From Ferruginibacter paludis (lineage in GTDB: Bacteria > Bacteroidota > Bacteroidia > Chitinophagales > Chitinophagaceae): DNA of 64,000 bases. The notes beneath the pieces were generated by a model. That model was not told the DNA's origin, searched no databases, and saw only the letters and a program-made list of their open reading frames with translations. The translations under genes were made by a program, and so were the position numbers. The stretch is from contig NZ_JAUFQJ010000011.1 in NCBI RefSeq assembly GCF_030409685.1, positions 1 through 64,000 on the forward strand, in the 5' to 3' direction. Of the stretch, positions 26,756 through 35,364 are shown in pieces. Each line of letters opens with the position of its first letter. The stretch's first letter is position 1.

Positions 26756-26763
26756 TACTTTTG
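26756..26763 (+). promoter_or_regulatory. -7 element of the outer-membrane barrel gene
   Basis: TACTTTTG matches TAnnTTTG, 27 bases before the ATG at 26791. This supports the ATG as start rather than the GTG at 26722, which would lie upstream of the promoter. Confidence 0.4.
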
Positions 26764-26790
26764 TTATGTACAATTCAAAACAAGGTACAA

Positions 26791-29241
26791 ATGAATATGA
26801 AACATTTATTAAGCCTGCTGACTGCTATGAGTATAAGTATTGTCAGCCTTGCGCAGCTAAACGGAAAAATTTCGGGTACAATTAAAGATGATGGCAATCA
26901 GCAAATAGTTGACGCAGCCACTATATCACTATTACATAGTAATGATAGCAGTCTTGTAAAGGCAGCGGTTGCTGATAAAAGCGGCAATTTTTCTTTTGAA
27001 AATATTAACGAAGGTAATTATATGGTAGCTGCAAGCTCAGCAGGACATACTACAACTTACAGTAAACAGCTTACCCTTTCAGTTGAAAAGCCCACCATTA
27101 TTGTAGAGGTTTTGCAATTGCAGCCCGCCCGAAAAGAATTGAAGGATGTAACAATCGTTTCCAAAAAGGCTTTTATCGAAAGAAAAATTGATAAAACTGT
27201 TGTGAATGTAGATGCTTCTGTAACGAATGCTGGTACCACCGCAATGGAAGTGCTGGAGAAAAGCCCGGGCGTTACAGTGGACAAAGACGGCAATATAAGT
27301 CTGAAAGGAAAACAGGGCGTAATGGTAATGTTGGACGGAAAGCCTTCTTACCTAAACGGTGCAGAACTGGCCAACCTGTTGAGGAGTATGTCATCCACCA
27401 ATGTAGACCAGATCGAAATAATGACCAATCCTTCTGCAAAATATGATGCTGCTGGCAACTCTGGGATTATCAATATCAAAACAAAAAAGAACAAGCAAAA
27501 AGGGTTCAACGGCAGTGCTACCGTTGGTTATGGCCAGGGCGTTTATGGTAAAACAAATAACAGCCTTAACTTAAATTACCGCAACGGCAAATTCAATGTG
27601 TTTAGCACACTAAGTGTTAATCACCGCAAAAATTTTCAGCAATTGGATATCAACCGTATTTATAAAAATTCAGATCAGTCGGTAAATGCCATTTTTGATC
27701 AGAATGCAAGGATGTTACACAACAATGGGAGCAACAGCGCAAAACTCGGCGTTGACTATTACGCAAGTAAAAAGACTACAGTTGGAGTGGTGGTTTCTGG
27801 TTTTGTAAATCCTGAAAAGCAATCCAATCTTAATACAAGTTATTTAAAAAGCAAATTAGGTATTGTTGACTCTGTAGCAGTTTCCGAAGGTTCAGAAGAT
27901 GGCCGGTGGAAAAATGGAGCAGTGAATGTTAACCTTCGACATCAGTTTGATTCTACAGGAAGAGAGTTTACAATGGACGCAGACTACATGGATTACAATG
28001 CCACTAAAACGCAACCTTTTAGTAACATCACTTATTTGCCTGATGGAACTGTTTCCAACAGTAACAAACTGGTAGGAGAGCTGCCATCGGTGATAAAAAT
28101 TTACTCTCTGAAAGCAGATTATACGCACCCGTTAAGGAAAGGCGTAAAAATTGAAACCGGTGTAAAAACAAGTTTTGTAAATACAGATAATACAGCGGGC
28201 TATTTTAATATCATCAACGATGTAAAGCATCCGGATTATGAAAAAACAAACCGCTTTAGATATAAAGAGAACATCAATGCCGCATATTTAAATGCAAGTA
28301 GAGAAATAAAAAAATGGGGCTTCCAGGCAGGGCTTAGATTGGAAAATACTAATTATTCAGGCGACCAGTTTGGTAATCCGCAAAGACCAGACAGCTCTTT
28401 TACAAAAAGCTATGCCGGATTGTTTCCGACTATGTTTGTAAGCTACAATGCCAATGAAAAAAATCAGTTTACATTTTCATACGGCAGAAGAATCAATCGT
28501 CCGGCATATGAAGATCTGAATCCTTTTATGTTCTACCTGGATAAATATACCTACGGTGAAGGCAATCCTTTTTTACGTCCCTCTTATGCCAATGTACTGG
28601 AGATGTCGCACACTTTTAATCAATGGCTGACTACAACAATCAACTATGCTCACACAAAAGATTTGTTTAGCGAAACCTTTGAACCAAGAGGCTATGCAAC
28701 GGTAATTAAGCAAGGTAATTTTGCCAGTTCTGACAATGGAAGTATATCTGTCAATGCTCAAAAAGCAATTACCAAAATCTGGACTCTGATTGTTTATTCA
28801 GAAGCCAATTACAGCCAGTACAAAGGATTGACATTTGGCAACAGCGAAAAAAGAACAGGGGCTACTTACCTGATTAATATTAACAACCAATTTAAATTTA
28901 ACAAGGGCTGGAGTGCAGAATTATCGGGCTTTTATCGTACTAAAGGAATTGAGGGCCAGATATCAATCAATCCTTTAAGCCAGGTAAATGCAGGCATACA
29001 AAAAGAGATTTTAAAAAAGAAGGCAACGATTAAGTTAAATGTAAGGGATGCATTTTTCTCCATGATACAAAATGGTAAAATTGACATTCTTAATACCGAT
29101 GCCCGTTTTCATCAGTATGGAGATTCAAGAGTTGTATCAGTCAACTTTACCTACCGGTTTGGTAAACCAATCAAGGGAGTTCAAAAAAGAAATACGGGCG
29201 GTGCCGGAGATGAACAGAACAGGATAAAAGGAGTAAATTAA
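26791..29241 (+). CDS. Outer-membrane beta-barrel receptor (TonB-dependent receptor-like)
   Basis: 816 residues from the ATG at 26791. A signal peptide (MNMKHLLSLLTAMSISIVSLAQ) is followed by a CarboxypepD-like domain at about 25-110 (GKISGTIKDDGNQQIVDAAT). A plug-like region of about 125-230 follows, with MEVLEKSPGVTVDKDGNISLKG, MVMLDGKPSYLNG and ISTGN-like IEIMTNPSAKYDAAGNSGIINI. The rest is a large barrel of the OMP_b-brl_3 type (FSYGRRINRPAYEDLNPF, then YGEGNPFLRPSYAN). These relatives of TonB receptors are abundant in Bacteroidota and their substrates are mostly unknown. It stands alone, with no SusD homologue. Confidence 0.88.
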   Translation: MNMKHLLSLLTAMSISIVSLAQLNGKISGTIKDDGNQQIVDAATISLLHSNDSSLVKAAVADKSGNFSFENINEGNYMVAASSAGHTTTYSKQLTLSVEKPTIIVEVLQLQPARKELKDVTIVSKKAFIERKIDKTVVNVDASVTNAGTTAMEVLEKSPGVTVDKDGNISLKGKQGVMVMLDGKPSYLNGAELANLLRSMSSTNVDQIEIMTNPSAKYDAAGNSGIINIKTKKNKQKGFNGSATVGYGQGVYGKTNNSLNLNYRNGKFNVFSTLSVNHRKNFQQLDINRIYKNSDQSVNAIFDQNARMLHNNGSNSAKLGVDYYASKKTTVGVVVSGFVNPEKQSNLNTSYLKSKLGIVDSVAVSEGSEDGRWKNGAVNVNLRHQFDSTGREFTMDADYMDYNATKTQPFSNITYLPDGTVSNSNKLVGELPSVIKIYSLKADYTHPLRKGVKIETGVKTSFVNTDNTAGYFNIINDVKHPDYEKTNRFRYKENINAAYLNASREIKKWGFQAGLRLENTNYSGDQFGNPQRPDSSFTKSYAGLFPTMFVSYNANEKNQFTFSYGRRINRPAYEDLNPFMFYLDKYTYGEGNPFLRPSYANVLEMSHTFNQWLTTTINYAHTKDLFSETFEPRGYATVIKQGNFASSDNGSISVNAQKAITKIWTLIVYSEANYSQYKGLTFGNSEKRTGATYLININNQFKFNKGWSAELSGFYRTKGIEGQISINPLSQVNAGIQKEILKKKATIKLNVRDAFFSMIQNGKIDILNTDARFHQYGDSRVVSVNFTYRFGKPIKGVQKRNTGGAGDEQNRIKGVN

Positions 29242-29258
29242 TTTGAGGTTGAATATTC

Positions 29259-29296
29259 AAAAACGCAGTTCTTTAAGGGCTGCGTTTTTTGTTTTA
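29259..29296 (+). terminator. Terminator after the outer-membrane barrel gene
   Basis: AAAACGCAG and CTGCGTTTT form a 9-bp stem followed by a T run. The IS4 element inserted 12 bases beyond it, without disturbing it. Confidence 0.8.
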
Positions 29297-29299
29297 TAG

Positions 29300-29308
29300 A
29301 TAGACTAT
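29300..29308. repeat. Target-site duplication, left copy
   Basis: ATAGACTAT directly precedes the left end of the IS4-family element and is repeated exactly at 30616-30624. Confidence 0.9.
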
Positions 29309-30615
29309 CACTAGTGTCCTGTTAAATTAATCAATAGTTCTTTGAAATTCTTTATAGACGTGCATTTAAGGCGAAAAATAAATGGTGACGATTTGAATAG
29401 TATCCGAAAAATTTCCGTTAAAATTTGCCATGAATAATGGTAAATACGTGTTTGCACAGATTATTACTTTTTTGCCTGCCCGGGTTTTTGATAAATGTGT
29501 TTCAAGATACGAGGGTAACAAATGGGTAAAACATTTTAGTTGCTGGAATCAGCTGATGTGTATGATTTTTGGCCAGTTGAGTGGGCGTGAAAGTTTACGG
29601 GATCTGCTCATTACTATCAGTGCCCATTCCAATAAATATTATCATTTAGGTTTAGGAAAAAATGTGTCCCGTTCAAATTTAGCAATGGCAAATGAGCAGC
29701 GTAATTGTAGTATTTACGAATCTTTTGCTTACGAAATGATTGCAATTGCACAAGGCCATTTAACTGATGAAACTGACTTTCCTCTTTTGCTTCCTGGGAA
29801 TGTGTATGCCTTTGATTATACAACCGTTGATCTTTGCTTGAACGTGTTTTGGTGGGCAACTTTTCGAAAAGCAAAAGGTGCGATAAAAATACATACGCTG
29901 TACGATGTAAAAACCTCAATTCCAGCCTTTATACACATAACCGAAGGTAATGTGCATGATGTGAAAGCAATGGATGTATTAATCTACGAGGCAGATGGGT
30001 TCTACGTTGTAGATAAAGCATACGTAGATTTTAAGCGTTTGTTTTCAATCAATTCAGCAAGAGCTTATTTTGTTGTAAGAGCCAAAGAAAATCTCAATTT
30101 CAGGCGAATCCGTTCAGTTAAACCAGACAAAGCAAACAGTATTTTATGTGACCAGACAATAAAGCTTAAGAGCATTAAATCTTCAACCAACTACCCTGAA
30201 GTCTTAAGAAGAATTAAATACTTTGACAAAGAGCAGCAAAGAATATTTGTATTCCTCACTAATAACTTTCAACAGCCTGCAACAGACATTGCATTGCTGT
30301 ATAAATATCGATGGAAAGTGGAATTATTCTTCAAATGGATAAAGCAGCACCTTAAAATAAAATCATTTTGGGGTACATCAATGAATGCGGTAAAAACACA
30401 AGTTTATATAGCAATAATAACGTACACGCTGGTGGCAATCATTAAATGTAAATTGAAAACAAATCGGTCAACCTATGAAATACTGCAAATAATCAGTGCC
30501 TCATTATTTGATAAAACACACTTAAATGTGTTATTAAAAAGTGATGTCCATAAGAATGTCAAAGAACAAAAATGTCAACAATTAACAATGGAATTATTTT
30601 AACAGGACACTAGTG
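29309..30615 (+). mobile_element. Intact IS4-family insertion sequence
   Basis: 1307 bases with terminal inverted repeats identical over 18 bases (CACTAGTGTCCTGTTAAA inward from both ends) and a 9-bp target duplication. It contains one full-length transposase gene. Perfect ends, an intact gene and an unmutated duplication point to a recent insertion between two convergent genes. Confidence 0.93.
29430..30602 (+). CDS. IS4-family transposase (DUF4372 type)
   Basis: 390 residues. The N-terminal DUF4372 region (ITFLPARVFDKCVSRYEGN) precedes the DDE core: D129 (VYAFDY), D195 (FYVVDKAYVD) and E298, which sits in the YREK signature Y291-R294-E298-K305 (YKYRWKVELFFKWIK). All catalytic residues are present and the length is normal. 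The stop codon lies inside the right terminal repeat, so the element carries almost no spare sequence there. It cuts and joins its own ends to move the element. Confidence 0.95.
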   Translation: MNNGKYVFAQIITFLPARVFDKCVSRYEGNKWVKHFSCWNQLMCMIFGQLSGRESLRDLLITISAHSNKYYHLGLGKNVSRSNLAMANEQRNCSIYESFAYEMIAIAQGHLTDETDFPLLLPGNVYAFDYTTVDLCLNVFWWATFRKAKGAIKIHTLYDVKTSIPAFIHITEGNVHDVKAMDVLIYEADGFYVVDKAYVDFKRLFSINSARAYFVVRAKENLNFRRIRSVKPDKANSILCDQTIKLKSIKSSTNYPEVLRRIKYFDKEQQRIFVFLTNNFQQPATDIALLYKYRWKVELFFKWIKQHLKIKSFWGTSMNAVKTQVYIAIITYTLVAIIKCKLKTNRSTYEILQIISASLFDKTHLNVLLKSDVHKNVKEQKCQQLTMELF

Positions 30616-30624
30616 ATAGACTAT
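30616..30624. repeat. Target-site duplication, right copy
   Basis: ATAGACTAT directly follows the right end of the IS4-family element, identical to 29300-29308. Confidence 0.9.
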
Positions 30625-30650
30625 ACCAAATTGTATATGATGAGTAATCC

Positions 30651-30677
30651 AAAAAACTGGTTACGCGAAAGCCAGTT
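30651..30677 (-). terminator. Terminator of the histidine kinase gene
   Basis: On the minus strand AACTGG and CCAGTT pair around an 11-base loop and are followed by TTTT. It lies directly after the kinase stop codon. Confidence 0.65.
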
Positions 30678-30680
30678 AAA

Positions 30681-32096
30681 TTAATAGTCAACTGATGCTT
30701 CCTGCATTTGAAGGTTTTTCTTATAGATGGGTAATGTAATGGTAAAGCAGGATCCCTCGCCGGTTTTGCTGCTGACCGTAAATTTTCCATTATTGGATTT
30801 AATAAAATCCCTGCAGATCATCAGTCCCAGCCCTGTACCCATTTCCTGGCCCGTACCCAATGTTGTATAGTATTTTTCACTGAATATTTTGGTCAGTGCT
30901 TCTTCACTGATACCAACACCATCATCCTTCACCATTAAGTTAACCGTTTCATTATTTTTTTCCGAAAAAATTTCAACACAGCCACCAGCCCTGGTAAATT
31001 TCAACGCATTGCCAATAAGGTTGCGCAAAATTGTTTTCATCATGTCGGCGTCTGCATACGCACAGGTATTTGGTTCAATGTTATTGATGAGCGTAATGCC
31101 TTTTTCAGCCGCTTTTTTTGAAAAAAGTTTATACGTGTTGGAGGTAATATTGCTCAGTTCAAGACTTTGCAGTGTCACCTTGCTTTCGTTTAACTGGTTG
31201 CGTGCCCAGCTGAGCAGATTATCCATCAGTTCTACACATTTGTCCACTTCTGCATTTACACCAGGTAAACTCATCAACATATCTTCTTTTGAAAAGGCGC
31301 CTTTGGCAAAGGCATCCATTATATTTTTCAATGCATAAATAGACGTTCTGAGATCGTGCGAGATGATAGAAAATAGTTTGATCTTAATATTATTAAGTTC
31401 GGTTAACTCCACATTTTTCTTCTGTAGCAATGCTGATTGTTGTTCTATTTGCTTCGTTTTAAACAAAATATTTTTATTGGACAGACGGATTAATTCCTTC
31501 TTTGCTTTAATTGATCTTTCATACTTCCATACCTGAAATTTAATCAGGTACATGGTAATAAATATCATTAAAAAGGAACACAGATAATTAAAACTGGTAT
31601 AATAAATAGCCATTGAACTGGACGCTGTGCCGGCAGGGTTATTTTTAAAATAAAAATGTAAACCAACATAGAGAAGCAAAGAGTAACTGAAAGCAAAAAT
31701 GATATTTCTTATTTTATGAAGAAAAAAGAAGGCTAGCATCATGTACAGTATGAGGTAAATTTCTGTGCCGGAATCAGGTGTCGTCAAACTTGAAAATGCC
31801 AGCAAAGCCGGAATAGTTGCAAAAGACACTACTGTTGCCGTACTGTACAAATGACGATGTATTACTGCAAATAGCACCAAAAACGCAGATAAGAGTCCAA
31901 AATTTGAAGCTACTGTCCAGTAATTGTACCAGGCAGGTGCCAGCAATAACGTGTATAAAGTTCTGATTGTGGCCAGGCAAAAACCTGTAAAGTTGAGGAT
32001 GTTGAAAATAACCAGTCGTTTCTTCTCATAGTCGGACAGGTAATCAGTATACCCTATATTTTTAATTTTATGGACAAAGTTTTGCAAAAAAATCAT
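30681..32096 (-). CDS. Orphan sensor histidine kinase
   Basis: 471 residues. The first 200 form about six hydrophobic spans with short loops and no periplasmic sensor domain, so it probably senses a membrane or cytoplasmic signal. A coiled segment (KTKQIEQQSALLQKKN) leads to the HisKA domain with phospho-acceptor His in IISHDLRTSIYALKN near residue 250. The ATPase domain has the N box LRNLIGNALKFT, G1 VKDDGVGIS and G2 GTGLGLMICRDF. The protein ends shortly after the kinase domain with no fused receiver. No response regulator gene adjoins, so its partner is elsewhere. Confidence 0.9.
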   Translation of the reverse strand: MIFLQNFVHKIKNIGYTDYLSDYEKKRLVIFNILNFTGFCLATIRTLYTLLLAPAWYNYWTVASNFGLLSAFLVLFAVIHRHLYSTATVVSFATIPALLAFSSLTTPDSGTEIYLILYMMLAFFFLHKIRNIIFAFSYSLLLYVGLHFYFKNNPAGTASSSMAIYYTSFNYLCSFLMIFITMYLIKFQVWKYERSIKAKKELIRLSNKNILFKTKQIEQQSALLQKKNVELTELNNIKIKLFSIISHDLRTSIYALKNIMDAFAKGAFSKEDMLMSLPGVNAEVDKCVELMDNLLSWARNQLNESKVTLQSLELSNITSNTYKLFSKKAAEKGITLINNIEPNTCAYADADMMKTILRNLIGNALKFTRAGGCVEIFSEKNNETVNLMVKDDGVGISEEALTKIFSEKYYTTLGTGQEMGTGLGLMICRDFIKSNNGKFTVSSKTGEGSCFTITLPIYKKNLQMQEASVDY

Positions 32097-32237
32097 ACCG
32101 GTAAACGCATTGGTTATTGGAACAAACAGCAGCTTACACAGAGTACAATGGTGTAATAAATATACCCTTTTTATAATTACCCATGAAAAAATTTAAGAAA
32201 TACGTCAAGCAAATTGATACTTTGAAAAAAGTCCGCT

Positions 32238-32258
32238 AGTGCAAATGCATTTTGCACT
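32238..32258. promoter_or_regulatory. Inverted repeat in the kinase/yajQ intergenic region
   Basis: AGTGCAAA and TTTGCACT surround five bases: a perfect 8-bp dyad, 100 bases before yajQ and 142 before the kinase start. It could be a binding site for a dimeric regulator or a small hairpin. No T run follows, so it is not a terminator. Confidence 0.4.
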
Positions 32259-32292
32259 GGTGTAAAAAGTGGAGAGGCAAAAGATAAATACT

Positions 32293-32300
32293 TAGTTTTG
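32293..32300 (+). promoter_or_regulatory. -7 element of yajQ
   Basis: TAGTTTTG matches TAnnTTTG and lies 38 bases upstream of the ATG at 32338. Confidence 0.4.
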
Positions 32301-32337
32301 CTAATCATTTTCTGAATATTTTTAAAAATTGTCACTT

Positions 32338-32829
32338 ATGCCATCATTTGATTTTGCCAGTAAAGTTGATTTGCAAACTTTAGATAATGCCATCAACACT
32401 GTAAGCAAAGAAATTACCAACCGCTTTGATTTTAAAGGAAGTCATGTAGTAGTTGAACTTAATAAAAAAGAGTTTAAGGTAAACCTCGAAGCAGACAGTG
32501 AGATGAAATTGAGCCAGATTATAGATGTGCTGATTAGCCGAAGTATGAAGCAGGGGCTTGCACCGGAGGTGTACGATCTTTCTAAAGAGCCGCATCAAAG
32601 CGGGAAAATTGTGAAGCAGGAAATACCTGTAAGAAATGGTATCAAGCAGGAAGATGCAAAAAAAATTGTGAAGTTGATTAAAGACAGCGGACTTAAAGTT
32701 CAGGCCGCCATTATGGACGATATCATCCGTATTACAGGAAAAAAAATAGACGATCTACAGGAAGTCATACAGGCGTCAAGGGGATGGAATATTGGCATAG
32801 CGTTACAGCAAACCAACATGAAGAGCTAG
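32338..32829 (+). CDS. yajQ: YajQ family cyclic di-GMP-binding protein
   Basis: 163 residues from the ATG at 32338; a TTG three codons upstream is the only other start. The family N-terminus MPSFDFASKVDLQTLDNAIN is exact in style, followed by ITNRFDFKGS and the C-terminal IRITGKKIDDLQEVIQ. It has two ferredoxin-like folds and is cytosolic. Members in Xanthomonas and Pseudomonas bind cyclic di-GMP and work with a transcription factor; in Bacteroidota the role is not established. It is a single-gene unit. Confidence 0.93.
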   Translation: MPSFDFASKVDLQTLDNAINTVSKEITNRFDFKGSHVVVELNKKEFKVNLEADSEMKLSQIIDVLISRSMKQGLAPEVYDLSKEPHQSGKIVKQEIPVRNGIKQEDAKKIVKLIKDSGLKVQAAIMDDIIRITGKKIDDLQEVIQASRGWNIGIALQQTNMKS

Positions 32830-32910
32830 TGTTCCTTTGACAGGAAGCGGTAATTGAAGCCTTTTAGTCCATTGTTTCATTTTAGTGGCCCATTATTAAA
32901 TTATTTGCCT

Positions 32911-32918
32911 TACTTTTG
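32911..32918 (+). promoter_or_regulatory. -7 element of rpmE2
   Basis: TACTTTTG matches TAnnTTTG, 49 bases before the L31 start. Confidence 0.4.
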
Positions 32919-32967
32919 CACTCTTTAAAAATCGCATGGCAAAATCCATGCACAAACCTTTACAATT

Positions 32968-33222
32968 ATGAAAAAAGATTTGCATCCCAAAAATTATCGT
33001 TTTGTTGTTTTCAAAGACATGAGTAATGGAACCACATTTTTGAGTCGTTCTACGGCCAATTCAAATGAAACAATTTTGCACGAAGATGGCAAGGAATATC
33101 CAGTAATTAAATTGGAAATTTCAAACACCTCTCATCCGTTTTATACTGGTAAAAATGTATTGGTGGATACTGCAGGACGTATTGACAAATTTAAGAAGCG
33201 TTACGAAAAGAAAGCAAACTAG
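32968..33222 (+). CDS. rpmE2: Large ribosomal subunit protein bL31, type B
   Basis: 84 residues beginning MKKDLHPKNYRFVVFKDMS, with SHPFYTGKNVLVDTAGRIDKF near the end. It lacks the CxxC zinc motif, so it is the zinc-independent (type B) paralogue that can replace zinc-binding L31 in the 50S subunit. No other L31 gene is in the window. It is followed by a weak hairpin with a T8 tract. Confidence 0.95.
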   Translation: MKKDLHPKNYRFVVFKDMSNGTTFLSRSTANSNETILHEDGKEYPVIKLEISNTSHPFYTGKNVLVDTAGRIDKFKKRYEKKAN

Positions 33223-33261
33223 TATATTTTACTATTATTTGTTTACTTGTAAATACTTTAT

Positions 33262-33292
33262 GTCCCTTCGGTTTCCCCGGGGGGATTTTTTT
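33262..33292 (+). terminator. Possible terminator after rpmE2
   Basis: A C/G-rich stretch able to fold (TCCC with GGGA, short loop) precedes eight T residues. The stem is short, so the call is weak. Confidence 0.35.
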
Positions 33293-33342
33293 TATCGGAT
33301 GATAAATATGCTGATAATTTTTTGCTTTGTAATTTACATTCC

Positions 33343-34362
33343 ATGACAGCGATACCTGGTGATGATTTACTAAAAGGACAGTTGTACCCCTTCACTGCAA
33401 CCCGTTCAGTAGCAGATATTCGCGTAGGTATACTAACTATCCGCGAAAAATGGTCATTGATAGAAGCACAAGATGATGCATCAATTGAATATTCGCTGGT
33501 ACCATCCAATATTATCCCAACGAAAGATACAGGCAGTTTGATTGCAGCCTCATATGCTGCTGGCAAAATATTAGCAGAACACGAGAATATAAAAAGCATC
33601 CAGCGACCCTGGGATATTTTTTTACTGAATGGATGGGCGCTGCAGAAAGATTTTGAGCTCATTACAAAAGGCAGATATTCGGCACGCCTTTCAACCTCTA
33701 ACAGGGCTATATCGCCTTCCAATATTTTTATAGAGGAAGGGGCTGTTATAGAGCACAGCATCATCAACGCCACCACAGGGCCGGTATATATTGGTAAAAA
33801 TGCAGAGGTAATGGAAGGATGTATGATAAGAGGACCCTTTGCGCTGTGCGAAGGCGCCGTACTTAAAATGGGCAGTAAAATTTATGGCGCCACTACCATT
33901 GGTCCCTATTGCACAGCAGGCGGCGAAATCAAAAATTCAGTCATGTTTGCCAACAGCAACAAGGGGCATGATGGTTACCTTGGCGATAGTGTAATTGGTG
34001 AATGGTGTAACCTCGGCGGAGGTACCACTACGTCTAATATAAAAAATACTGCCGGCACTGTAAGGGTATGGAGTAATAAAGAAAGGGATTACATTGGCAT
34101 GGGATTGAAATGTGGCTTGTTAATGGGCGACTACAGCAGGGCGGCTATCAACACATCTTTTAACACTGGTACAGTGGTGGGAGTTTGCTGCAATATTTTT
34201 GGAGAAGGGTTTCCTCCAAAACTGGTAAATGATTTTTCATGGGGAAAGGAGCGTTACAGTTTTGAAAAAGCTTTACAGGATATCAGTAACTGGAAAAAGC
34301 TAAAAGGAGCTGTACTGACTCCTCATGAAAAGAAAAATTTAGAACAACTTTACAATCAATAA
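33343..34362 (+). CDS. GlmU-like putative sugar nucleotidyltransferase
   Basis: 339 residues. The N-terminal part (QLYPFTATRSVADIRVGILTIREKW) is the Bacteroidota 'GlmU family' start, a reduced nucleotidyltransferase domain. The C-terminal half has left-handed-helix hexapeptide repeats (PVYIGKNAEVMEGCMIRGP, SKIYGATTIGPYCTAGG, then GVCCNIFG). The canonical GlmU pyrophosphorylase loop is not evident. I chose the ATG at 33343, which aligns with the usual short N-terminus, over the TTG at 33322. It lies 12 bases upstream of tpiA and is probably co-transcribed. The true substrate is unknown; it need not be the essential GlmU. Confidence 0.78.
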   Translation: MTAIPGDDLLKGQLYPFTATRSVADIRVGILTIREKWSLIEAQDDASIEYSLVPSNIIPTKDTGSLIAASYAAGKILAEHENIKSIQRPWDIFLLNGWALQKDFELITKGRYSARLSTSNRAISPSNIFIEEGAVIEHSIINATTGPVYIGKNAEVMEGCMIRGPFALCEGAVLKMGSKIYGATTIGPYCTAGGEIKNSVMFANSNKGHDGYLGDSVIGEWCNLGGGTTTSNIKNTAGTVRVWSNKERDYIGMGLKCGLLMGDYSRAAINTSFNTGTVVGVCCNIFGEGFPPKLVNDFSWGKERYSFEKALQDISNWKKLKGAVLTPHEKKNLEQLYNQ

Positions 34363-34374
34363 AAACTTAAAACA

Positions 34375-35136
34375 ATGAGAAAACAAATAGCTGCGGCTAA
34401 CTGGAAGATGAACCTCACCATTCAGCAAGGCGAGACGTTGGTAAACGAGCTGATGGAAGCAACCGGGGAATTAAATGAGACCCAGGCAACTGTATTTGCA
34501 GTTCCTTTTCCTTACCTCGTGAATGTAAAAAATATACTTGCAGGCAAAAGCCACGTTTTTGTCGCAGCACAAAACTGTTACAATAAAGTGTCTGGTGCCT
34601 TTACAGGAGAAGTGAGTGTAGAAATATTAAAAAGCATTGGTACCGATTATGTGATCGTGGGACACAGTGAACGCAGGGAATATTTTAACGAAAGTAACCA
34701 GGTATTGGCTGAAAAAATTGACTTGTGTATTGAATATGGCTTAAAACCCATTTTTTGCTGCGGAGAAGCGCTGGAAGTGAGAGAAGCGGGCACTCAGAAC
34801 AGTTTTGTGGAATCACAGATAAAGGAAAGTTTGTTTCACTTGACAGCAGAACAGTTAACGGGATTTGTTATTGCCTACGAACCAATTTGGGCCATCGGAA
34901 CAGGCAAAACCGCCACCAGTGCACAAGCCCAGGAAATACACGCTTATATTCGCAGCGTACTGGCACAAGGTTATGGTAATGAAGTAGCAGAAAGTATCTC
35001 TATCTTGTATGGCGGAAGTGTAAAAGCTGCTAATGCAAAAGAAATATTCAGCCAGCCTGATGTAGACGGAGGACTTGTAGGGGGAGCTTCTTTAATGGCC
35101 ACAGAGTTTGCAGCCATTATAAGAAGTTTAAAATAA
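34375..35136 (+). CDS. tpiA: Triose-phosphate isomerase
   Basis: 253 residues of normal length. The catalytic residues are all seen: Asn and Lys in AANWKMN near 6-12, His in IVGHSERREYF near 97-107, and Glu in AYEPIWAIGTGKTA near 168-181 (the last four residues begin the mobile loop 6). The phosphate-binding GGSV and GGLVGGASL are present near the end. It interconverts dihydroxyacetone phosphate and glyceraldehyde 3-phosphate in glycolysis. It starts 12 bases after the GlmU-like gene. Confidence 0.98.
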   Translation: MRKQIAAANWKMNLTIQQGETLVNELMEATGELNETQATVFAVPFPYLVNVKNILAGKSHVFVAAQNCYNKVSGAFTGEVSVEILKSIGTDYVIVGHSERREYFNESNQVLAEKIDLCIEYGLKPIFCCGEALEVREAGTQNSFVESQIKESLFHLTAEQLTGFVIAYEPIWAIGTGKTATSAQAQEIHAYIRSVLAQGYGNEVAESISILYGGSVKAANAKEIFSQPDVDGGLVGGASLMATEFAAIIRSLK

Positions 35137-35150
35137 GTTTGGTATAAAAT

Positions 35151-35306
35151 TTACATAAGGTCCAACGCCTTTGCAAGAAAGGTGAAGTTAAAAGGTAAAA
35201 CTAATGAAGCATAACCACCGGCATAGCTATAGGTTACCACAAGGCCTGCGATAGAAACGAGGAATAATACCCAATAAAGACCGGTTGATTTTTTAGTTGT
35301 TTCCAT
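35151..35306 (-). CDS. Small single-pass or two-pass membrane protein
   Basis: 51 residues from the ATG at 35306 (METTKKSTGLYWVLFLVSIAG). A longer frame opens at 35339 but would start inside the palindrome, and its extra residues look non-native. One hydrophobic span runs over residues 10-26 (LYWVLFLVSIAGLVVTY) and a second weaker one follows (SLVLPFNFTFLAKALDL). It has its own -7 element just upstream. It ends 14 bases beyond the tpiA stop on the other strand. I know no family for it; small membrane proteins of this type often modulate larger complexes. Confidence 0.6.
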   Translation of the reverse strand: METTKKSTGLYWVLFLVSIAGLVVTYSYAGGYASLVLPFNFTFLAKALDLM

Positions 35307-35320
35307 TGAAATTTTTTTTG

Positions 35321-35328
35321 CAAAAATA
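35321..35328 (-). promoter_or_regulatory. -7 element of the 51-residue membrane protein gene
   Basis: On the minus strand this reads TATTTTTG, an exact TAnnTTTG, 15 bases before the ATG. It overlaps the left arm of the palindrome at 35322-35364. Confidence 0.45.
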
Positions 35329-35364
35329 AGGCAAAACATACATAAAATGTTTTGCCTTATTTTT
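35322..35364. terminator. 18-bp perfect palindrome: tpiA-side terminator over a promoter
   Basis: AAAAATAAGGCAAAACAT (35322-35339) and its exact complement (35347-35364) flank a 7-base loop. On the plus strand it ends in a run of T, so it can terminate tpiA read-through. The left arm also contains the -7 element of the small gene on the minus strand. Confidence 0.75.
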
